A stretch of 12,269 nucleotides of DNA from Rickettsia typhi (GTDB lineage: Bacteria; Pseudomonadota; Alphaproteobacteria; Rickettsiales; Rickettsiaceae). The DNA lies in the NCBI GenBank assembly GCA_945878545.1, contig CAMCTQ010000025.1, positions 1 through 12,269 of the forward strand, read 5' to 3'. Each line of letters opens with the position of its first letter. Positions within the stretch are counted from its first letter, which is position 1. Made by a program: the position numbers and the translations under genes. Shown in pieces: positions 6,955-12,269 of this stretch. Below the pieces are notes generated by a model that was given only the letters and a program-made list of their open reading frames with translations, had not been told where the DNA came from and searched no databases.

Positions 6955-7880
6955 TTTCTAAAGAACAAGTTATTGCAGAAATTGTTGCTCTAACAAAAGC
7001 TCATAAGATTACCCTTGAAGAACTAACCTCTGCGCTTGGTCGTCAGCAAATCGAGGCTAATACAAAAGATGCCTTTACCCTGACACGTTTATTTTCCTAT
7101 CTTGGGGGTATCTTTATCTTATTTGGGTTAAGCACGTATATTGCAGTCACTTGGGACAGCTTGAATTCTCTTTCTCGTATTTTGATAACTTTAGGAACTG
7201 GAATCATATGCCTTATTATTGCAATTGTCATACTGTTGCAATACAAGCAAGAAAAGAACGCGACTATTTTAGTTGTTTTGTCTGCATTATTACAATCAAC
7301 TGGGCTATTTGTAGCTGTCAACGAGATTGTCATTGGTGGTGGCAATGTATTAATTCCTGCAATGCTCATTTTCGGTGTACTGGCTTTACAATATGGAGTT
7401 TTGTTCCTCAAATTAAAACGTACCTCACTTTTGTTTTTTGCAATCTATTTTACAACCGCATCCTTTGCAAGTATGGCTGATTTAATACATATTCCGCATA
7501 CTTTGGTTGAATTAATTTGTGGTGCAAGCTTAGTTGCTCTTAGTTATGGCATACAACGTACGCCTTATAATAGCATTTGCGGATTTGGTTATTTTGTTGG
7601 AAGTATTAGCTTATTGTGGATGTCTTTCGATCTTCTAAAAAACACTTACTTTGAAATATTATATATTGGTATTGCATGTTTTATGCTTTATGTTAGCACT
7701 ATCGTTCGTAGTCGCTCTATTCTAGCAACATCTACAATTGCTATGTTTTTATATCTTAGCTATTTTACCAGCCAACATTTCTTAAATTCGATCGGATGGC
7801 CTCTAAGTCTGATTTTACTAGGGTTTATTTTCTTCGGGATTAGTGGTTTAGCCCTTATGATCAACAAGAGTATAAATTAA
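6951..7880 (+). CDS. DUF2157-like multi-pass inner-membrane protein
   Basis: This is a polytopic membrane protein of unknown function. From the ATG at 6951 it has 309 residues. An N-terminal cytosolic helical region (about 1-45, with ISKEQVIAEIVALTKAHKIT and EELTSALG) is followed by roughly nine or ten hydrophobic segments. The first of these contains YLGGIFILFGLSTYIA and a nearby TW, reminiscent of the G-G-x-x-(I/V)-x-x-G-x-x-x-x-x-x-x-x-x-W start of DUF2157 proteins. I prefer 6951 to an in-frame ATG at 6939. It forms an ATGA overlap with the previous stop, and the AGGATGG at 6936-6942 is then a well-placed ribosome-binding site. The gene converges on bamB across 83 bp that contains a nested palindrome. 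Confidence 0.65.
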   Translation: MISKEQVIAEIVALTKAHKITLEELTSALGRQQIEANTKDAFTLTRLFSYLGGIFILFGLSTYIAVTWDSLNSLSRILITLGTGIICLIIAIVILLQYKQEKNATILVVLSALLQSTGLFVAVNEIVIGGGNVLIPAMLIFGVLALQYGVLFLKLKRTSLLFFAIYFTTASFASMADLIHIPHTLVELICGASLVALSYGIQRTPYNSICGFGYFVGSISLLWMSFDLLKNTYFEILYIGIACFMLYVSTIVRSRSILATSTIAMFLYLSYFTSQHFLNSIGWPLSLILLGFIFFGISGLALMINKSIN

Positions 7881-7888
7881 AAGTATTA

Positions 7889-7959
7889 TAGTCATTTAAA
7901 TGTCACTCCCACGCAAGGATGACTCCTTGCGTTGAGCACCTAATCAACTTCAATGACTA
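7889..7959. repeat. Nested palindrome between convergent genes
   Basis: ACGCAAGGA (7911-7919) and TCCTTGCGT (7924-7932) form a perfect 9-bp stem with a TGAC loop. Outside it, TAGTCATT (7889-7896) and AATGACTA (7952-7959) form a second 8-bp arm. It is between two converging genes, so a bidirectional terminator is plausible, but neither side has a U-tract. A palindromic repeat is the alternative. Confidence 0.5.
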
Positions 7960-7963
7960 CAAA

Positions 7964-9196
7964 CTAAAACTTTACTTTTGTGTTTGAAATTAAGTGTATT
8001 GTGCCATTGCAGCAGGATATCCAATAATATCTTATATCCTTATCAATTACTGAGATAACAGCTTGATCTGGTAATTGACCTAAATCATTTGTAGTGAACT
8101 GGTAAAGTTCACCATTTGAAGCAACTACATTTACCGTATAATTATTTCCATTCTTAACAACAAATGGGTCTAAAAAACCAACTGTTTTAGGTTTTTTAGA
8201 CATACGTTCTTTTGTAGAAATAAGGTCAGCAGTCCAGTTAACTTTGCCATCAGCAGCTGATAATAGAGCAATTTGTCGTGCATTATTTGTGACTATCAAA
8301 TTATTATCATGCAAGATCATAGACTGTATATCCTCAGCAAGTTTTACCCAAACTTCTTTCCCTTCATGCAAATCAAGCTTCACTATTTTTCCATTACTAG
8401 TAGCAAAATAAGCAAAATTAGCACTTATGATAGGTTTTGTTATTATAACAGCTGGTTCAAAACTTGGTAACCCAAGCTCAGAATTAGATAAAGTATAACG
8501 CCACAATTCAGAGCCATTACTTGCATCGAGATAGACTATTTCACCTGAGCTATAACTTACCAGCACGTGGCCAGTATGCACTATATGATGAACGTGATTT
8601 TTTGAGGAAATAATTTCGATACCGCCTTCATGCATCCACATTAGCTTGGAACTTTTTATATTGTAAGCTACTAATTGATTACTAATTGTTTGCACTAACA
8701 ACAATTTATCATCCACCATAACTGGCTTACCTCTGATTATATCAGGAAATTCTTTTCGAATAATTTCATTACCAGTCGCTGTATCCAAAACAACTAAATT
8801 ACGAGATCCATAAGTAACATATAACTTACCATCACTAAATAACAGACCACCAGAATTAAAATATCTATCTACTTCACTACCAGATATATTTTTATTCCAT
8901 AATAGTTTTTTTTCTTTTAATGAGAATGCATTAACATAGCCTTGTTTATCAACACTATAGAGAACACCCTTAGCTATTGTAGGTTCAGCTATAATAGCTT
9001 TGTTAGAAATTTTATAGGAATGCGCTTTTTTCTCTTTAAATGGATCATCTCTTCCAGTTGAAAACAAATGTGTTCTTGGAACTTCTACCTCAAGTTTTGG
9101 AGTCAAATCAATTAGATTCTTGACTTTCGTACTACCTATGTTATCGCAGGCAACCAAACAAAATGGAATCACTAAGAATGCCCAAAAATTTTTCAT
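7964..9196 (-). CDS. bamB: Outer membrane assembly lipoprotein BamB (PQQ-like beta-propeller)
   Basis: BamB is the periplasmic beta-propeller lipoprotein of the BAM complex, which inserts beta-barrel proteins into the outer membrane. From the ATG at 9196 the protein has 410 residues, close to the E. coli size of about 390. The N-terminus MKNFWAFLVIPFC carries a lipobox L-V-A-C with the acylated cysteine at residue 17. The body shows repeated propeller blades of the PQQ type: A-x-x-x-G-x-x-Y-x-x-D-x-x-G-x-x-x-A (AKGVLYSVDKQGYVNA), LYVTYGSRNLVVLDTATGNE, VYLDASNGSELWRY and AYFATSNGKIVKLDLHEGKEVW. An in-frame TTG at 9217 is rejected because 9196 has AGG correctly placed and starts at the signal peptide. 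It follows the YfgM-like gene by 22 bp; yfgM-bamB adjacency is also found in E. coli, supporting the call. Confidence 0.88.
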   Translation of the reverse strand: MKNFWAFLVIPFCLVACDNIGSTKVKNLIDLTPKLEVEVPRTHLFSTGRDDPFKEKKAHSYKISNKAIIAEPTIAKGVLYSVDKQGYVNAFSLKEKKLLWNKNISGSEVDRYFNSGGLLFSDGKLYVTYGSRNLVVLDTATGNEIIRKEFPDIIRGKPVMVDDKLLLVQTISNQLVAYNIKSSKLMWMHEGGIEIISSKNHVHHIVHTGHVLVSYSSGEIVYLDASNGSELWRYTLSNSELGLPSFEPAVIITKPIISANFAYFATSNGKIVKLDLHEGKEVWVKLAEDIQSMILHDNNLIVTNNARQIALLSAADGKVNWTADLISTKERMSKKPKTVGFLDPFVVKNGNNYTVNVVASNGELYQFTTNDLGQLPDQAVISVIDKDIRYYWISCCNGTIHLISNTKVKF

Positions 9197-9218
9197 AATA
9201 TACCTATATAAATTCAAT

Positions 9219-9881
9219 TTATGCTTTTATAGAAAGCTCAGCAATAACTGCTTTTGCCTGCTCTTTTATAACCCCAGAAGCTCTTGAAAGCTTAAGCACT
9301 TCAAGTGCATATTGCTTTGCGAAATCAAGCTGGTTACTTTTTAAATAGAATAACGATTTCAGCAAAGTAGCTGTTGCATAAAAAACCTGAGAATCTTTGC
9401 TAAAATATTGCAAATATTCCCTTGATTTATTCTCTTGATCACTATTTAAATTATCTATACCAAGAACTAGACTAATATACAAAACTCTTGCATAAGATGT
9501 AGTTATTTCAGAGTATTTTTTATTATTAATTATAGTTTCAAGTAAGTTCGTAGCCTTCGGTATATCACCAAGCTGAACTTGCTTACTAGCCAATTTTATT
9601 GAAGCCAATTCAGATAATTTATTCTCACTATTGGTATTAATTTCTTCAAGCAGGCTACTTACTAATTTCTCATCCTTATATTCACCGGAAACTAGCTGAA
9701 CAAACAAATCTCCTATTTCTTGATTATGCCTAGTTTTTGCTTGCGAAAACCAACTATATCCCGCCATGGCAAGAGCAGTAACAATTGTTAATATTATAAT
9801 AATTGGCAAAATCTTTCTAAAGACTTGTAATCTTTTTGCATCTTGCTCATCATTTAATATTTCATCTAGAATATCAGTCAT
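9219..9881 (-). CDS. YfgM/DUF2659-like TPR membrane protein
   Basis: YfgM is an inner-membrane TPR protein that interacts with the SecYEG translocon and periplasmic chaperones. DUF2659 is the Rickettsia version as I recall it. The 220-residue protein has a charged cytosolic N-terminus (1-22), a single membrane helix (about 24-45, ILPIIIILTIVTALAMAGYSWF) and a periplasmic helical region. TPR-like helices include ELASIKLASKQVQLGDIPKA, SYARVLYISLVLGI and LLKSLFYLKSNQLDFAKQYA. It lies between the cpoB-like gene (15 bp upstream) and bamB (22 bp downstream) on one strand, so the three form an envelope operon. A role in handing secreted proteins to the BAM pathway is inferred from E. coli. Confidence 0.8.
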   Translation of the reverse strand: MTDILDEILNDEQDAKRLQVFRKILPIIIILTIVTALAMAGYSWFSQAKTRHNQEIGDLFVQLVSGEYKDEKLVSSLLEEINTNSENKLSELASIKLASKQVQLGDIPKATNLLETIINNKKYSEITTSYARVLYISLVLGIDNLNSDQENKSREYLQYFSKDSQVFYATATLLKSLFYLKSNQLDFAKQYALEVLKLSRASGVIKEQAKAVIAELSIKA

Positions 9882-9896
9882 TATGTCTAACCATTA

Positions 9897-10574
9897 TTAC
9901 TTTTTCTTACAGCCAAATTTGGTTTTCGCTTCAGCGGATCTTTTTAAAGAATTAGCTGGTCTGTTTGGAAATTCTGACTCTAGTTTATCTAGGATACTAC
10001 AAGCTTCCTTAGATTTATTTAAATTACCCAAAGAAAGCGATAACTTCAGCAGAGCATCGGCAGCTTTAGCCCCTTTAGGATACTCTTTATAGCCCTTTAA
10101 ATAGTTAATAGCTGATTGATTAAAATTATTACGGCGATAAAAGCTCTCTGCATACCAGAAAATAGCATTCTCTCTGAGCTTATGATTTTGTTGAGTTTGA
10201 ATAAAATTGGCAAATTTCTGCTCCGCTTCATCAAATTTACCGTCTTTTAAATACGAAAGTGCTGTATCGTATTCAGACTGAATTTCATCTACTCCATTTT
10301 CTTTAAAAAAGATTTTTTTATCTTGTGTTTGGGGCAAATTTGCCTCTTGTTCAAGGGCAGCAGGTTTTTCTGGCTTCTGCTTGACTTCAGAATTCACCGT
10401 TTTTGTTTGCATAGTGCTAACGGTTTGCTCAAGTCTATCAAGACGGGTTTTTAGCTCTTTTATCTGAGCAGACTGTCTTTGAATAACCGCTAAGTAACCT
10501 TGCTCAGCAGCAAAAACACAGTTTATCCAAGACCCAAAAATAATTGCCACTAGGGCCAACAAATTTCTTAACAT
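9897..10574 (-). CDS. cpoB: Cell division coordinator CpoB (YbgF) / Tol-Pal associated TPR protein
   Basis: CpoB is a periplasmic protein that links peptidoglycan synthesis to Tol-Pal-driven outer-membrane constriction at division. The roughly 225-residue protein has a cleavable signal peptide (hydrophobic core LLALVAIIF, likely cleavage near VFA-AEQ). A coiled-coil trimerisation segment follows (about 33-58, IQRQSAQIKELKTRLDRLEQ), then a Lys/Pro/Gln-rich linker (about 60-90). A C-terminal TPR domain begins near YDTALSYLKDGKFDEAEQKF and continues through AIFWYAESFYRRNNF. This is the classic YbgF layout. It starts with two ATGs (10577, 10574); AAGGA directly abuts the first, so I use the second, though either is possible. 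It is the first gene of a minus-strand operon with the YfgM-like gene and bamB, not beside tol-pal genes as in many bacteria. Confidence 0.88.
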   Translation of the reverse strand: MLRNLLALVAIIFGSWINCVFAAEQGYLAVIQRQSAQIKELKTRLDRLEQTVSTMQTKTVNSEVKQKPEKPAALEQEANLPQTQDKKIFFKENGVDEIQSEYDTALSYLKDGKFDEAEQKFANFIQTQQNHKLRENAIFWYAESFYRRNNFNQSAINYLKGYKEYPKGAKAADALLKLSLSLGNLNKSKEACSILDKLESEFPNRPANSLKRSAEAKTKFGCKKK

Positions 10575-10616
10575 CATTCCTTATCTTAATACGTACCAGT
10601 TAAATATAACAAAGAG

Positions 10617-10718
10617 AGTTGAATTGTAATATGTTAATTTCAAAGTGAAGTTCGCGGAACCTATGTTTTATAGGTGAGCAAACTGAATCTTGCAAAATTG
10701 GCGTATTACAATTCAACT
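10617..10718 (+). repeat. 102-bp palindromic element or structured RNA candidate
   Basis: AGTTGAATTGTAATA (10617-10631) is the exact complement of TATTACAATTCAACT (10704-10718). The pairing continues inward to 10640/10695, with only three G-U positions (10632, 10634 and 10635 against 10703, 10701 and 10700), giving about 24 paired bases. Those G-U pairs form only in a plus-strand RNA. Inside are three smaller hairpins: GTTC/GAAC (10650-10660), ACCTAT/ATAGGT (10659-10675) and GCAA/TTGC (10678-10693). The first two overlap by two bases, so they may alternate. It resembles the palindromic elements known in Rickettsia genomes, but I cannot assign it to a named family. Confidence 0.6.
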
Positions 10719-10780
10719 GTCAAAGCTATACATATTGTTAACATTTAATTATCGACTATAATAACTAAAATTATCTTCTA

Positions 10781-10841
10781 GTCCAGTATTTATTCCGTAT
10801 GTAATATTCAAAAGTTCTTCTTAACAAGAACTTTACTGGAT
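10781..10841. repeat. Nested inverted repeat
   Basis: AAAGTTCTT (10811-10819) pairs perfectly with AAGAACTTT (10826-10834) around CTTAAC. Further out, TCCAGTA (10782-10788) pairs with TACTGGA (10834-10840). The two arms share one base, so the outer arm is separated from the inner stem by unpaired bases on one side only. No U-tract follows. Confidence 0.45.
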
Positions 10842-10906
10842 ATTGAGATCAGTATACTTAATAATCTTAACAAAGTAAGCTTCTTACAGTAGACTTTCTT
10901 CGAATC

Positions 10907-10995
10907 TTGTTACCAAAAAATGCTAGAGCATACGTGAGCACATACGAAAATCGTAAAATTGGCATACCACCATTAAATGGGTTTTGCTATAACAA
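10907..10995 (+). repeat. Second, diverged copy of the palindromic element core
   Basis: The core GTGAGCA (10935-10941), a small hairpin TACGA/TCGTA (10943-10955) and AAAATTGGC (10955-10963) repeat the order seen at 10675-10702. Upstream is a second hairpin TGCT/AGCA (10921-10930), in the same place as the ACCTAT/ATAGGT hairpin of the first copy. Outer arms TTGTTA (10907-10912) and TAACAA (10990-10995) are short. The hairpin sequences differ but their positions are kept. Confidence 0.45.
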
Positions 10996-11124
10996 CCTCA
11001 ACGATAATACAATTACTATATTATTTATTTTTTAATAATTTCTAGATTACTTAAACAAGCCTATTGTTTTTTATTGAAAATAGTACTAGACTGCGGTCTT
11101 AAATAAAATATACAAAATGTTACA

Positions 11125-11853
11125 ATGCCTGAAGTTTTTTTCAATGGTCCAGCTGGACGTATAGAAGGTAGATATACTGAATCGACGAACCCAAAAGCAC
11201 CAATAGCTCTTGTACTTCATCCACATCCGCTATACGGCGGTACCATGAATAATAAAGTCGTTTATAACGTATATAAAACCTTAGTTGATAATGATTTCAC
11301 GGTACTGAGAATCAACTTTCGTGGCGTTGGTAGATCCCTTGGTAAATTCGATGAGGGAGTAGGAGAGATGACTGACGCAGCAACAGCTCTTGATTGGTTA
11401 CAACTGAACAACCCTGTTGCTAATGTTAATCTGATTGCCGGCTTTTCTTTTGGAGCTTGGATTGCAATGCAACTAATCATGAGAAGACCAGAAATCACAC
11501 ATTTTATGACGATCTCTCCACCAGTTAATAAATATGATTTTTCGTTTCTCTCTCCTTGCCCGACTCCTGGATTAATAATGCAGGGAGACTTAGACAGCGT
11601 AGTTTCAGAGGAATCAGTGCATGAATTAGCGCAGAAATTATCAAAACAAAAACATATAAAGGTAGATTATCGCATGATTACTGGCGCTGATCACTTCTTT
11701 AGAGAAAAAATTGACAAACTCAATGAAGAAATTGATGATTATCTGAAAAACACATTTGATCATCAGGATAATACTACAGACAATAAACCTAATAAGAAGT
11801 CCAAGAAAAATACTGTTAGTAAATCAACCAATAAAAAGCTTTTTCTTGAATAA
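11125..11853 (+). CDS. Alpha/beta hydrolase (COG2945-like)
   Basis: This is a cytosolic alpha/beta hydrolase; the substrate is unknown. The fold is intact. HPHPLYGGT (32-40) forms the oxyanion region typical of the COG2945 group, and LRINFRGVGRSLG (61-73) is the conserved strand-loop. The nucleophile elbow GFSFG puts the serine at 108. A catalytic aspartate lies in QGDLDSVV (D155 or D157), and the histidine is in GADHFF (H190). The family core ends near residue 210. The last 30 residues are a low-complexity Asn/Lys/Ser/Thr tail (DNKPNKKSKKN region) that looks like an added, disordered, basic extension. No Shine-Dalgarno is evident before the ATG. It converges on the autotransporter gene with only 26 bp between stops. 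Confidence 0.88.
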   Translation: MPEVFFNGPAGRIEGRYTESTNPKAPIALVLHPHPLYGGTMNNKVVYNVYKTLVDNDFTVLRINFRGVGRSLGKFDEGVGEMTDAATALDWLQLNNPVANVNLIAGFSFGAWIAMQLIMRRPEITHFMTISPPVNKYDFSFLSPCPTPGLIMQGDLDSVVSEESVHELAQKLSKQKHIKVDYRMITGADHFFREKIDKLNEEIDDYLKNTFDHQDNTTDNKPNKKSKKNTVSKSTNKKLFLE

Positions 11854-11863
11854 GAGTCTGTAA

Positions 11864-11876
11864 TACACTTTGTGTA
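11864..11876. terminator. Short hairpin between convergent genes
   Basis: TACAC (11864-11868) and GTGTA (11872-11876) pair around TTT, between the stops of the hydrolase and the autotransporter gene. It has only five base pairs and a short T-rich flank, so a bidirectional terminator is weakly supported. Confidence 0.3.
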
Positions 11877-11879
11877 AGT

Positions 11880-12269
11880 TTAAAAATTAACTCGAGTTTG
11901 AATATAACCAGAATTTGAATAATATTTCTTACCTAATACCAAATCATAGCCAGCGCTTAGGTCAAAACTTTGTATTTTTGATATTTTTACTGAACCTCCA
12001 ATTTTATAAAATGTTTTAACCGCTTTGCCTGCCGGAGTGTCAACAGGAGTCATTCCTGTAAACAAAGTAATAGTGGTTTTATCATTTTTTCTTTGTAGTG
12101 TTTGATCAATGTTAACATGTAATTCTGGAACTAATACAAGTGTTTGGGTATTTATAGGGTAATTAACCATGCACCCCAACAGCGCTGAGGTTTTATTACC
12201 ATTTCTCCTATTAACAGTACGATTAAGGCCTCCTCCAGTTTCTGTATATTTTTTTACTTTAATATCATC
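11880..12269 (-). CDS. Autotransporter beta-barrel C-terminus, Rickettsia Sca/OmpB-like (partial)
   Basis: The frame is open from the stop at 11880 to the right edge, giving the last 129 residues of a longer protein whose start is outside the window. Autotransporters insert this C-terminal barrel in the outer membrane and export an N-terminal passenger; in Rickettsia the Sca and OmpA/B members mediate adhesion and invasion. Supporting features are the alternating strands, YTETGGGLNRTVN near the edge, LVLVPELHVNIDQTL, FYKIGGSVKISK, DLSAGYDLVLGKKY and the terminal strand IQTRVNF. A final phenylalanine is the BAM recognition signal. The ending closely recalls Rickettsia Sca proteins (from memory). 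Which Sca, or whether the passenger is intact, cannot be seen. Confidence 0.8.
   Translation of the reverse strand, partial: DDIKVKKYTETGGGLNRTVNRRNGNKTSALLGCMVNYPINTQTLVLVPELHVNIDQTLQRKNDKTTITLFTGMTPVDTPAGKAVKTFYKIGGSVKISKIQSFDLSAGYDLVLGKKYYSNSGYIQTRVNF

Larger units (their letters stand above)
10578..11124. other. 547-bp gene-free stretch with a cluster of palindromes
   Basis: No coding ORF is seen on either strand, and it lies between two divergent genes whose promoters must be here. Four structured blocks occur in succession: 10617-10718, 10781-10841, 10871-10898 and 10907-10995. For the cpoB operon a weak minus-strand -10 (TATATT, 10603-10608) is present. For the hydrolase, TTGAAA at 11074-11079 is a possible -35 without a good -10. 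Confidence 0.6.

Noticed and set aside
7097..7480. Overlapping ORFs on both strands inside the DUF2157-like gene
   Set aside because: The DUF2157-like frame is continuous with well-placed membrane segments, whereas these translations are unstructured.
9766..10092. Plus-strand ORF across the cpoB/yfgM junction
   Set aside because: It spans the antisense of two recognised genes and has no homologous features.
10617..10718. Structured element as the signal recognition particle RNA, 6S RNA or a tRNA
   Set aside because: The conserved SRP RNA tip sequence, a 6S-like central bubble, and tRNA T-loop and anticodon features are all absent.
1..12269. CRISPR arrays, insertion sequences, transposase or phage genes
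   Set aside because: No regularly spaced repeats and no transposase, integrase or phage-like reading frames were seen.

Overview
The window looks like chromosome from an AT-rich, intracellular alphaproteobacterium of the Rickettsiales, most likely the Rickettsiaceae. Three things point there. A reversed ORF running off the right edge ends like a Rickettsia Sca/OmpB-type autotransporter barrel. A TPR membrane protein resembles the Rickettsia-type DUF2659/YfgM family. The left end has the order (lepB tail)-rnc-era. Genus cannot be fixed from sequence reading alone. A FliI-type ATPase and an EAL-domain protein fit one of the less reduced lineages better than a classic pathogenic Rickettsia (inference).

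Layout, left to right. 1-1671 (+): probable last codons of lepB, then rnc and era, coupled by an ATGA overlap. 1782-4366 (-): a degenerate GGDEF-EAL protein followed 35 bp later by a fliI-type export ATPase. 4478-5547 (+): bolA, a UbiK/BMFP-like small protein, and a phasin with its own strong promoter and a leader hairpin. 5761-5961 (+): a tiny lipoprotein behind a near-consensus promoter. 6268-7880 (+): a translationally coupled pair, a single-pass membrane protein and a DUF2157-like multi-pass protein, possibly acquired. 7964-10577 (-): an envelope operon cpoB(ybgF)-yfgM/DUF2659-bamB. 10578-11124: a 547-bp gene-free stretch full of nested palindromes. 11125-11853 (+): an alpha/beta hydrolase. 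11880-12269 (-): the autotransporter C-terminus, open at the window edge.

How the genes fit together. The left block handles RNA processing and ribosome assembly (RNase III, Era). The minus-strand envelope operon joins outer-membrane protein assembly (BamB, YfgM-like) to Tol-Pal-linked envelope constriction (CpoB), and a large autotransporter client lies nearby. The phasin implies polyhydroxyalkanoate granules. The EAL-FliI pair is the most suggestive functional link: a c-di-GMP phosphodiesterase made with an export ATPase whose family is reported to bind c-di-GMP.

The most unusual noncoding signal is at 10617-10718. It is a 102-bp element closed by a long inverted repeat with three G-U-compatible changes, and part of its core (GTGAGCA-hairpin-AAAATTGGC) recurs about 260 bp downstream. 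It looks like a palindromic repeat family of the kind known in Rickettsia, or a structured RNA.
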